Positions 1-6,948 of a stretch of DNA of 16,050 nt are shown piece by piece (positions within the stretch are counted from its first letter, which is position 1; every line of letters begins with the position of its first letter). The DNA comes from an uncultured beta proteobacterium (GTDB lineage: Bacteria > Pseudomonadota > Gammaproteobacteria > Burkholderiales > Burkholderiaceae_B). The notes beneath the pieces were generated by a model. It had not been told where the DNA came from. It saw only the letters and a list, made by a program, of their open reading frames with translations, and ran no database searches. Location of the stretch: positions 1 through 16,050 of the forward strand of contig CAIYCP010000283.1 in NCBI GenBank assembly GCA_903924715.1, in the 5' to 3' direction. Position numbers and translations under genes: made by a program.

Positions 1-71
1 AGTATATTTATAGATAATTGAAATATAATTTCATTTAAATAGTATTTTTAATATTTTAATATATTTCTACG
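1..71 (+). promoter_or_regulatory. AT-rich leader and probable control region of the Lrp-type gene
   Basis: This stretch has only about 8 G or C bases in 71, far below the rest of the window. It holds a perfect 15-bp dyad at 19-33 (arms TGAAAT and ATTTCA around ATA). Lrp/AsnC proteins usually bind roughly 15-bp AT-rich dyads and often control their own gene, so autoregulation is a reasonable inference. TTGAAA at 18-23 could serve as a -35 box with an AT-rich -10 further right, but no single sigma70 promoter stands out. There is no Shine-Dalgarno before the ATG at 72. The region is cut by the window edge, so a divergent neighbour cannot be excluded. Confidence 0.5.
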
Positions 72-539
72 ATGATAGAAACACTAGACGAACTCGATCG
101 ACGCATTCTTGAGCACTTACAGCATGATGCCAGCATCACAAACCAAGAGCTTGCCGAACGGGTGCATGCCTCGCCGCCGACCTGCATGAGGCGTGTCCGC
201 CGTTTAGTCGACTCGGGCATTATTCAAAAACAGGTGGCGATCGTTGATCCCGCCAAAATCGCAAACACGCTCACCGCTTTACTAGAAATCACGCTCGATG
301 TGCAGTCTGCAGAAAGCTTGCAACAGTTTGAACAGGCGGTCGCCCAAGAAGACGCGATCTTGCAGTGTTACCGCGTATCCTCTGGCCCAGATTTTGTCTT
401 GATTGCGCAGGTTGTTGATATGCCGGCCTATCATGCCCTGGTGCACCGCGCGTTTACTGCGCAAGCAAACGTACGTAATGTGCGTACGTTTTTTTCAATT
501 CACCGCAGCAAGTTCGATACACGCAGCGCGCTCGGTTAA
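72..539 (+). CDS. Lrp/AsnC family transcriptional regulator
   Basis: This is a 155-residue DNA-binding regulator of the leucine-responsive/feast-famine family, which senses amino acids or related small molecules. The N-terminus carries the family opening LDELDRRIL, followed by a winged helix-turn-helix at about residues 22-50 (NQELAERV... RRVRRLVDSGII). A ligand-binding, oligomerising RAM domain follows at about 65-145. Length and order are typical, so the ATG at 72 is the natural start although no Shine-Dalgarno precedes it. Its stop overlaps the stop of the convergent glycosyltransferase gene. A terminator-like hairpin lies inside the 3' end of the reading frame. The effector and targets cannot be told from sequence; it may act on itself through the upstream dyad. 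Confidence 0.93.
   Translation: MIETLDELDRRILEHLQHDASITNQELAERVHASPPTCMRRVRRLVDSGIIQKQVAIVDPAKIANTLTALLEITLDVQSAESLQQFEQAVAQEDAILQCYRVSSGPDFVLIAQVVDMPAYHALVHRAFTAQANVRNVRTFFSIHRSKFDTRSALG
467..495 (+). terminator. Terminator-like hairpin with T-tract inside the lrp-type gene
   Basis: A perfect 9-bp inverted repeat (AAACGTACG at 467-475 and CGTACGTTT at 483-491) encloses a 7-base loop and runs into seven T residues at 489-495. This has the form of an intrinsic terminator for plus-strand transcription, but it lies about 45 bases before the stop codon, over residues about 132-142. The stem is only moderately GC-rich, so its efficiency is uncertain. In the minus direction the T-tract is only three bases, so it would not clearly end the convergent transcript. 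Confidence 0.4.
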
Positions 540-1621
540 TGCGGGACGCGCTGTTCGTCCAGCAGGGTGCGATATAACTCAACATACCGATCCACCATCC
601 GCTCAACGCCATACTCAATGGTCACAGCAGCGTACGCCGTTTCAACCATTGCCTGCGCCTGCTGCGGTTGTGTCAATACCGATGCAATATGCACCGCCAT
701 CGCAGTGTGGTCACCTGCAGCACACAATAGGCCACGGCCCGCGGCAACCGTTTCTTTCAAACCACCCGCATTCGTGGATACCACGGGCACTTTTTGCAGC
801 ATCGCATCCAATACGCTACTGCCCAACGCCTCAAAGCGCGAAGCCATCACAAAGACCGATAGCGCAGAAAATAACTGCTCAACATCGGGTTCAAATCCCA
901 ATAATAGATAACGCTCTTGCAATCCAAGCGCGTCAATCAGTTGTTGGGCTGGCGCAGAGGCCGCACCCGCAGCGCCCCAATGGACAAAGACGACATCATC
1001 AAACTGAGCACAAACTTGCGCTGCTGCACGTATCAACGTGAGAGGATCTTTTTCAACAGACAGTGCTGCCGCCGTTCCGACTAAGCGTCGATTCGCAAGC
1101 TTATGTCTGGCTAAAAAATTTTGTATCCTTGCGGCATCTACACTGATCGGCGATACCGCACTTGCGATCACTTTTGTCGAAATACCCATCGCGCGCGGGG
1201 CGGCCGCAGCGGCCTCGCTAATGGCAACCATTTGACCGACCTGGCGCCACTTCAAGCGTGTCAACCATGCGCGCATACCCAACGAAAAGCTCGTGCGACG
1301 CGAAAAGACTACAGCGCAGCGATGCAACCAAGCGGTCGCGACGGCCCACGCCACAGCCTTCGCTGTTTGAACATGCAAAATATCGTAACGCTTGGCGTGT
1401 AAAGCAAGCCACACACCAAAGGCGATGCCACCATGCGCAGTGTGTACCACCAAACCCTGTGCCGTCGCGCGCTCTGCAAGCGCACCCGAGCCAAAGAGCA
1501 ATAGCTCAACGTCGTGGCCACGCTCGCGCAAACCTTGAGCGGTCAGCAATGTTTGCCGCTCACCGCCGCGCCAACCTCGCTCGGTATTAATTTGTAAGAC
1601 GCGCAGGGCGCGCTCAGCCAT
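536..1621 (-). CDS. GT4-family glycosyltransferase
   Basis: This 361-residue protein has the two-Rossmann GT-B fold of family 4 glycosyltransferases. The N-terminal domain begins LRVLQINTERGWRGGERQ, with the glycine-rich acceptor-side loop typical of the family. The C-terminal donor domain contains SRFEALGSSVLDAM followed by VPVVSTNAGG, corresponding to the nucleotide-sugar binding E-x7-E motif, here E-x7-D. No signal peptide or membrane segment is seen, so it should act on the cytoplasmic face on a cell-surface glycan or lipid acceptor that cannot be identified. The ATG overlaps the last 8 bases of the MFS gene, implying translational coupling in the phaM-glmU-MFS-GT unit. GlmU upstream makes UDP-GlcNAc, a plausible but unproven donor. 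Confidence 0.85.
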   Translation of the reverse strand: MAERALRVLQINTERGWRGGERQTLLTAQGLRERGHDVELLLFGSGALAERATAQGLVVHTAHGGIAFGVWLALHAKRYDILHVQTAKAVAWAVATAWLHRCAVVFSRRTSFSLGMRAWLTRLKWRQVGQMVAISEAAAAAPRAMGISTKVIASAVSPISVDAARIQNFLARHKLANRRLVGTAAALSVEKDPLTLIRAAAQVCAQFDDVVFVHWGAAGAASAPAQQLIDALGLQERYLLLGFEPDVEQLFSALSVFVMASRFEALGSSVLDAMLQKVPVVSTNAGGLKETVAAGRGLLCAAGDHTAMAVHIASVLTQPQQAQAMVETAYAAVTIEYGVERMVDRYVELYRTLLDEQRVPH

Positions 1622-3002
1622 TCTGGCCCGCGTGCGGTGCCTGGCGATAACGAATCACATTGACCGCGACGGCAACCATCGCAAATGCGATCGCCACCAG
1701 CAGACCAAGCAGCGGGCCCGCAACAAACCCCATGCTAAACACCATCGCAACCACGGCTCCGCCAAATGTCTGGCCAAACACGCGCGTGGTCGCTTGCAAT
1801 CCTCCGAGAGCGCCCGCACGATGTCGAGGTGCAGCACCGATCAAGACGCGATTGTTCGGTGTCTGAAAAAAACCAAAGCCAATTCCCGACAACACCATCG
1901 CAGCAAACAACCAGGCGTTATCGACTCCAGCGGGCATCAAGACAATCGCCAACAATCCAGAAGCCATCGCCGCCGCACCGATACCACTCAAAATCGCAAC
2001 AGGGTATCGATCAGACAAGGGCCCAGCCACCGAAGCAATCATCGCAGCGCCGACAGGCCAACCAGCCAATAAAACACCGACTGTCATTTGTGAGCGCCCT
2101 AGAGCCGTCAGCATATAAAACGGCAGCGAGACAAAAGTCGCCATTTGCGCAGAGAACGTGCTCGCCGAAGCGGCCAAGGCAAATCGCATGGCCGGGATGC
2201 GAAACAAATCCACTGGAAACAGAGGCGCTGGCTGCGCACTTGAACGACGAATCAACAAGCCACCTACACAAACAGCCAACACCACCAGCGTAAGCGCCTG
2301 CCACGTATAGGTGGCGAGGTAATCAATCCCAATGATCAACAAGCCAATCGTGCTCATACTTAAAAGCGCTGACACCCAATCAAAGCGCGATTGAAGCGGC
2401 GCAACATCAGGTAAATACTTGAGTCCGAATAAGGCAATCAAGGCCAACGGGATGTTGAAAACAAAAATCCAATGCCAGCTGGCAAACGACAAAATAAATG
2501 CACCTAGCGAAGGCCCCATCACCGACCCGACCGCGACCGTCATCGAGTTCCAGCCAATACCGCGACCAATTAAGTGCGGCGGATAGATATGACGCACCAA
2601 GGCACCAAACAAACACATAATGGCTGAGCCGCCTAACCCTTGCAACACACGACATGCCAACAAGATTGGCAATGAGGGCGCAAGGGCACTGGCCACTGCT
2701 GCAAGCGCATACAAGATGAGTCCAAAACGGAACAACACCTTGAAACCAATTCGCTCACCAATTGCCGCCATCGGCATCAGCATGCTCGCCACCGTCAAAC
2801 CATAGGCATTAACAATCCAGACAACGGCCGCAGCCGATTGATCTAAATCTTTGGCAATCGAAGGCAAAGAGACATTCGTCATTGAAGCGTCAAGCACCGA
2901 GAGCAACAAGCCCATGCCCATTGCAAATGCAGCCTTACGTCGACGTACTGTTGGCAGCCCCTCTATCGCGTCAGGCGCGCGAGCTGGTTGTGCTTCGGAC
3001 AT
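1614..3002 (-). CDS. MFS transporter, DHA2-type drug/proton antiporter
   Basis: This is a 462-residue integral membrane protein with about 14 hydrophobic segments, matching the DHA2 branch of the major facilitator superfamily. The DHA2 signature LDASMTNVSLPSIAKDL lies in the first helix, and the loop 2-3 motif is degenerate (GERIGFKVLFRFGL). The motif C-like region VGSVMGPSLGAFI lies in the antiporter helix. It probably exports a hydrophobic compound by proton exchange; the substrate is unknown. I chose the ATG at 3002, two bases after the glmU stop; a TTG at 3008 would overlap that stop and add two residues. Tight packing with glmU and the glycosyltransferase suggests one transcript. Confidence 0.88.
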   Translation of the reverse strand: MSEAQPARAPDAIEGLPTVRRRKAAFAMGMGLLLSVLDASMTNVSLPSIAKDLDQSAAAVVWIVNAYGLTVASMLMPMAAIGERIGFKVLFRFGLILYALAAVASALAPSLPILLACRVLQGLGGSAIMCLFGALVRHIYPPHLIGRGIGWNSMTVAVGSVMGPSLGAFILSFASWHWIFVFNIPLALIALFGLKYLPDVAPLQSRFDWVSALLSMSTIGLLIIGIDYLATYTWQALTLVVLAVCVGGLLIRRSSAQPAPLFPVDLFRIPAMRFALAASASTFSAQMATFVSLPFYMLTALGRSQMTVGVLLAGWPVGAAMIASVAGPLSDRYPVAILSGIGAAAMASGLLAIVLMPAGVDNAWLFAAMVLSGIGFGFFQTPNNRVLIGAAPRHRAGALGGLQATTRVFGQTFGGAVVAMVFSMGFVAGPLLGLLVAIAFAMVAVAVNVIRYRQAPHAGQNG

Positions 3003-3004
3003 AT

Positions 3005-4375
3005 TCAAACTTTTTTAACTGGCCGTTTCCAGCCTTCGATGGTCACTTGTTTTGCACGCGATACCGTTAGCTTGTCTGCCGGCGCGTCTCGCGTCAAGGT
3101 TGTGCCCGCGCCAAGCGTTGCACCGCGGCCCACACGCACGGGGGCAACCAGTTGAGTATCAGAACCAATAAATGCATCGTCTTCAATCACGGTGCGATGC
3201 TTGTTCACGCCATCATAGTTACAGGTGATCGTGCCAGCCCCGATATTGACGCGTTCGCCAATATCAGCGTCTCCGATGTAGGCTAAGTGATTCGCTTTGC
3301 TTTCAATTCCTAAGCGTGCATTTTTAATTTCAACAAAATTACCTACATGGGTGCGATCAGCCAATGCCGCACCTGGGCGCAGACGCGCATAGGGCCCAAT
3401 TTTGGCCTCTGCACCGACGACCGCCTGCTCAAGATGACTAAAGGGTTCAATCCGTGTGCCCGCTCCGATCGAGACATTGCGTAGTACACAATGGGCGCCG
3501 ACCTGTACGCCCTGAGCCAACTTAACATCGCCCTCAAAAACACAACCGATATCGATAAAGACGTCTTGCTCACAGACCAGACGACCTCGAACATCGATAC
3601 GCGCAGGATCGGCTAGCGTCACACCCGCGTCAAGCTGACGCCGTGCAAGTTCAAGTTGCCACAAACGCTCAAGTTGCGCCTGTTGCGCCCGACTATTTAC
3701 GCCCAAGGTTTCATAGGCGGCACTTGGTTGCGCAACATTGACTGTCAAACCCGCACGCACAGCCAGATCAATAATGTCGGTCAGGTAATACTCCCCTTGC
3801 GCGTTATTGTTGGTGAGTTGCGCAAGCCAGGTTTTGAGATGCGCCGTCGGTGCTGCGATGATCCCGGTGTTGACCTCATTAATTGCACGCTGCGCGGGTG
3901 TCGCATCTTTATGCTCAACGATTGCACAGACCTGGCCGTTGGCATCGCGCACAATGCGACCATACCCGGTCGGATCTGGCAGCACCTCAGTCAACACGGC
4001 CAAGCCGTTCTGGCGTGCCGCTAACAATGCGCGCAGGGTCGCAGTCTGCACCAACGGGACATCGCCGTAGAGCACAATCGTGACATCATCGCGCCCATCT
4101 TCTTTTAACTGCGCGACTGTTTGTAATACCGCATGCCCCGTACCCAGCTGAGGCTCTTGCCGCACAAACTGTAAATCGCGTTCTTGAGTAAAGGCCTGCT
4201 GCACCTGCTCGGCACCATGTCCAACGACCACCACAATGGCATCCGCTTCGAGTGCGCGTGCACCATCGAGTACATGCGATAACATCGCGCGCCCCGCAAT
4301 CGTATGCAAAACTTTCGGGCGGCTAGACTGCATCCGCTTGCCTTGCCCAGCGGCCAAAATCACGATATTCAACAT
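3005..4375 (-). CDS. glmU: Bifunctional N-acetylglucosamine-1-phosphate uridyltransferase / glucosamine-1-phosphate acetyltransferase
   Basis: GlmU carries out the last two steps to UDP-GlcNAc: acetylation of glucosamine-1-phosphate, then uridylation. It feeds peptidoglycan and lipopolysaccharide synthesis in the cytoplasm. The 456 residues match the usual length. The N-terminal pyrophosphorylase domain (about 1-230) starts LAAGQGKRMQSSRPKVLH, with LYGDVPL and NEVNTGI further on. The C-terminal half is a left-handed beta-helix of hexapeptide repeats, with the acetyltransferase stretch FVEIKNARLG, HLAYIGDADIG (catalytic His) and GAGTITCNYDG. The ATG has a weak ribosome site and lies 36 bases after the phaM-like gene. 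glmS is not beside it in this window. Confidence 0.98.
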   Translation of the reverse strand: MLNIVILAAGQGKRMQSSRPKVLHTIAGRAMLSHVLDGARALEADAIVVVVGHGAEQVQQAFTQERDLQFVRQEPQLGTGHAVLQTVAQLKEDGRDDVTIVLYGDVPLVQTATLRALLAARQNGLAVLTEVLPDPTGYGRIVRDANGQVCAIVEHKDATPAQRAINEVNTGIIAAPTAHLKTWLAQLTNNNAQGEYYLTDIIDLAVRAGLTVNVAQPSAAYETLGVNSRAQQAQLERLWQLELARRQLDAGVTLADPARIDVRGRLVCEQDVFIDIGCVFEGDVKLAQGVQVGAHCVLRNVSIGAGTRIEPFSHLEQAVVGAEAKIGPYARLRPGAALADRTHVGNFVEIKNARLGIESKANHLAYIGDADIGERVNIGAGTITCNYDGVNKHRTVIEDDAFIGSDTQLVAPVRVGRGATLGAGTTLTRDAPADKLTVSRAKQVTIEGWKRPVKKV

Positions 4376-4411
4376 AGTCTGATGTGCTTGTTTATGACTG
4401 TTTCAGAGTTT

Positions 4412-5068
4412 TCAAGACGCTTTCTTTGTATTGACTTTTGAGCTTGTTTTTTTTGCAGCGCGCGCCCGTTTAGCGGGCGCCTTACTTGCCGTTGAGGCGG
4501 GTTTTGATGCCATGCTCGCAGCGGTTGCAGCGGCCACCTGACTGAACTGATGTTGCAACATATCCCACCATGCCTTCGCGGCCGCAGGCGGGGCTGCAGC
4601 ACCTGCATCACTTGCAGGAGGGGCACTAGGCTCGGGCTGCGTGGGCCGCGCCACAGGCTCTGACTGCGCGGGGGTGGGGGCGCTGGGCCAGCCACTCATC
4701 CAACTTGAGGGCGCGGATTGGGCATTCGCTGTTTTATCTGGCGCCGCCGCCGAATTGGCCGCCATAAACGATTTTAGTGTCGCAATCGTCGCCAGTTGAA
4801 CTTCCATTCCCTGTATCGTGCTACTGAGCATAGACAAGTTTAATTTAAGCCAGTTTTCAACCGACTTAAGCTCAGCAATTTTGCGCTCGAGCTCTTCAGG
4901 GTTCATGGGTGGGCTTAAAGACAAGCCACTGGTCATGCCCGCGGGGCCTGCCAAACCAGCAAAAGCCTGGCGCATCATCTCTAGACTGGCCATCAAAGGG
5001 TTCGTCGCCGCATCGCCACTTTGACCAAACCCGGGCAGCACAAAAGGATTAGAAGGCGTCGCACTCAT
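4412..5068 (-). CDS. phaM: PhaM-family polyhydroxyalkanoate granule regulatory protein
   Basis: This is a 218-residue protein of the PhaM type found in Burkholderiales. In Ralstonia/Cupriavidus, PhaM activates PHA synthase and tethers PHB granules to the nucleoid. The N-terminal part (about 1-105) carries the recognisable family region, with NPEELERKIAELKSVENWLK followed by a short amphipathic segment. A Pro/Ala-rich linker covers about 115-165. The C-terminus is basic and Lys/Ala-rich (KAPAKRARAAKK and onward), the kind of tail that binds DNA. AAGG lies six bases before the ATG. It is the first gene of the leftward phaM-glmU-MFS-GT cluster. An A8 run encodes part of the tail. PHA synthesis genes are not in the window, so a granule role here rests on family membership. 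Confidence 0.8.
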   Translation of the reverse strand: MSATPSNPFVLPGFGQSGDAATNPLMASLEMMRQAFAGLAGPAGMTSGLSLSPPMNPEELERKIAELKSVENWLKLNLSMLSSTIQGMEVQLATIATLKSFMAANSAAAPDKTANAQSAPSSWMSGWPSAPTPAQSEPVARPTQPEPSAPPASDAGAAAPPAAAKAWWDMLQHQFSQVAAATAASMASKPASTASKAPAKRARAAKKTSSKVNTKKAS

Positions 5069-5196
5069 AAAGAGCCTTTTTATAGGGAATTAGTTCTAGA
5101 TATTACTCGCATCTGAGACGGTTCTGGCAGGTAAAAAATCCCTTCACTATGTACCGCAGAATGCTTAAAGCCCAAATATTCTGCAACAATGTGGCT

Positions 5197-5427
5197 ATGC
5201 CTACATTCCTCACACTGACCGAACTCGAATCCGCCATCAATTTCTGGCGCCAGCGCAGCCCCTCTGTAGGTGAAGAGTTGCGCCTGTGTCCCGAAGCCTC
5301 AAGCCTGGCGACGCCCTACGCACTGATGATTATCGAACGACGCAAGCAAATTGCCATCGCCGACCTGTCTGAACGCGCACAAACCGCCATTGCGGCCTGG
5401 CAAGAAACTTTAGCGACGCGCGCTTAG
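5197..5427 (+). CDS. DUF3717 domain protein of unknown function
   Basis: A 76-residue soluble protein beginning MPTFLTLTELESAINFWRQR and containing LCPEASSLATPYALMI, which I recognise as the DUF3717 family common in Burkholderiales. Its function is not known. It is mainly helical with no membrane segment. I chose the ATG at 5197 because the conserved domain begins right after it; an in-frame ATG at 5149 would add 16 residues unlike the family. Neither start has a good Shine-Dalgarno. It diverges from the phaM-like gene and converges on the SCO gene with a 21-base gap. Confidence 0.75.
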   Translation: MPTFLTLTELESAINFWRQRSPSVGEELRLCPEASSLATPYALMIIERRKQIAIADLSERAQTAIAAWQETLATRA

Positions 5428-5455
5428 CCTCGAGGCAACAGCGTCGCGTTAACGC
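5413..5455. repeat. Nested inverted repeats in the DUF3717/SCO convergent junction
   Basis: The short junction holds an inverted repeat GCGACGC (5413-5419) / GCGTCGC (5441-5447), a perfect palindrome GCCTCGAGGC (5427-5436) inside its loop, and a second palindrome GCGTTAACGC (5446-5455) over the SCO stop codon. There is no T-tract on either strand. It may slow or end converging transcription, but that is only inferred from symmetry and position. Confidence 0.35.
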
Positions 5456-6066
5456 AATAGTCGTTGAATATCGTGGGCGATCGCGGTCGCACCGATATTG
5501 TTGTTCAACAAAACCCGTGACTCTCCCGACGCATCCATTAAATAAAATGATGCGCTGTGATCCATCGAGTAATTACCTTGTACGCCTGCGGTTTTTGCGT
5601 AATAAACTTTAAACGAACTCGCCGCTTTTTTGATCTGTTCAGGCGTACCGGTCAGCCCTAAAAACTGCGGATCAAAGCCAGACACATACGCCTTCAATAC
5701 CTCTTGCGTATCTCTTTCTGGATCGACAGTGATCAGAACAACCTGAACCCGTTTTGCCTCACTGCCCAAAAGCTTAATCACTTGCGTCAGTTCAGCCAAT
5801 GAGCTCGGGCATACATCCGGACACTGGGTGAAACCAAACATAATAAGAACGACCTTACCTTTAAAGCTCTCGAGCGTATACGCGTTGCCATCTGACCCAG
5901 TTAAGGCGAGGTCTTTACCCAAGTGGGTGCCGGTAATGTCGCTGCCTTGAAATTTGGGTGCTGCATCGTTGCAGCCCGACAAGTGCACGACACACATGCT
6001 CAGCAGTGCTAAGGCGATCAAGCGAAAAAGACGCTGAAAAATCAACGCGGCACCATAATGAGCCAA
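5449..6066 (-). CDS. SCO1/SenC-type copper chaperone lipoprotein for cytochrome oxidase
   Basis: SCO proteins hold copper at a periplasmic thioredoxin-fold site and help build the CuA centre of CoxB. The N-terminus is a hydrophobic signal ending in the lipobox LSGC (Cys32), so it should be a membrane-anchored lipoprotein. The copper motif CPDVC (Cys82, Cys86) and the distal ligand in MDHSASF (His170) are all present. The frame has no early ATG: TTG at 6066 gives 205 residues, and TTG at 6045, overlapping the ctaB stop, gives a more typical 25-residue signal. The start is therefore uncertain within 21 bases. It is the last gene of the SURF1-ctaA-ctaB-SCO cluster. Confidence 0.93.
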   Translation of the reverse strand: MAHYGAALIFQRLFRLIALALLSMCVVHLSGCNDAAPKFQGSDITGTHLGKDLALTGSDGNAYTLESFKGKVVLIMFGFTQCPDVCPSSLAELTQVIKLLGSEAKRVQVVLITVDPERDTQEVLKAYVSGFDPQFLGLTGTPEQIKKAASSFKVYYAKTAGVQGNYSMDHSASFYLMDASGESRVLLNNNIGATAIAHDIQRLLR

Positions 6067-6947
6067 TGATCGGCCAACAGCGCTGCAAAGAGTAAAGACA
6101 AATATAAAATTGAGAAGCGAAACAACTGTCGCGCGCGCTGATCGCTATATGCACGGTAAAGCTTAAAGGCATAAACAATAAACATAATCCCCAACACCAA
6201 CGCGACAATCAGGTAGAGCCAACCACTCATGCCGACGATATAAGGCAACAGTGTCGTCGCTAATAAAGCGATGCTGTAGAGCAAAATATGTAGGCGGGTA
6301 AACTGCTGGCCGTGCGTCACGGGCAGCATTGGCAAGCCAGAATTGGCATAGTCTTTTGTGCGATATAACGCCAAGGCCCAGAAATGAGGTGGCGTCCAGA
6401 TAAAAATAATCAGCACTAACAACCATGCCTCGCCAGGGACGGCGTCCGCAACGGCTGCCCAACCCAAAGCGGGCGGCATAGCCCCAGACAGTCCACCAAT
6501 CACAATGTTTTGAGGCGTGCGGGGCTTGAGAATAATGGTGTAGATCACTGCGTAACCGACAAAGGTCGCAAAGGTGAGCCACATGGTCAGAGGGTTCACC
6601 AAGAAATACAACACGGCCATACCAGTCGCACCCAAAAGACCAGAAAGCACCAACACCTGAAGCGTCGAGATCGAACCGGTTGCCGTTGCTCGGCGAGCCG
6701 TGCGCAACATCCGCGCATCGACTTGTTGCTCGATCAGACAGTTCATCGCAAACGCAGCGGCTGCCAACAACCAGATCCCAATGGTCGCGGCGATCACGCG
6801 TTTAGCATCAGGCAATTCAGGTGTGGCCAAGAACATGCCGATCACCGCACAAAACACCGCCAGCTGGGTTACCCGCGGCTTGGTCAGTACAAGGTACTGG
6901 CGCAACAGGCCTGGCGAAACGGCGGTCGTACTAGTCATAATCAACAT
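6042..6947 (-). CDS. ctaB: Protoheme IX farnesyltransferase (heme O synthase)
   Basis: CtaB is a UbiA-family membrane prenyltransferase that adds a farnesyl group to heme B, giving heme O, the precursor of heme A. The 301 residues contain the first substrate motif NCLIEQQVDARMLRTARR, equivalent to the NxxxDxxxD site and in the form usual for betaproteobacteria. The second region includes WTPPHFWALALYRTKDYANS, followed by several transmembrane helices. The ATG at 6947 is one base after the ctaA stop; an in-frame ATG at 6938 is also possible. The 3' end overlaps the SCO reading frame. It acts directly before CtaA in the pathway. Confidence 0.96.
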   Translation of the reverse strand: MLIMTSTTAVSPGLLRQYLVLTKPRVTQLAVFCAVIGMFLATPELPDAKRVIAATIGIWLLAAAAFAMNCLIEQQVDARMLRTARRATATGSISTLQVLVLSGLLGATGMAVLYFLVNPLTMWLTFATFVGYAVIYTIILKPRTPQNIVIGGLSGAMPPALGWAAVADAVPGEAWLLVLIIFIWTPPHFWALALYRTKDYANSGLPMLPVTHGQQFTRLHILLYSIALLATTLLPYIVGMSGWLYLIVALVLGIMFIVYAFKLYRAYSDQRARQLFRFSILYLSLLFAALLADHWLIMVPR

Positions 6948-6948
6948 T

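Noticed and set aside
403..1041. 212-residue plus-strand open frame across the glycosyltransferase gene
   Set aside because: It lies opposite a clear GT4 gene and its translation shows no domain; it is a shadow frame.
4457..4484. GC-rich hairpin (GCGCCCG / CGGGCGC) at the end of the phaM-like gene as a terminator
   Set aside because: Neither strand has a T-tract directly after the stem: the coding strand has A residues there, and the repeat fits Arg/Ala/Lys coding.
5079..5084. TATAAA on the minus strand as the phaM -10 box
   Set aside because: It lies only ten bases before the ATG, overlapping the ribosome site region, and has no -35 partner.
5149..5196. Longer start for the DUF3717 gene
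   Set aside because: The extra 16 residues do not resemble the family, whose conserved part begins right after the ATG at 5197.
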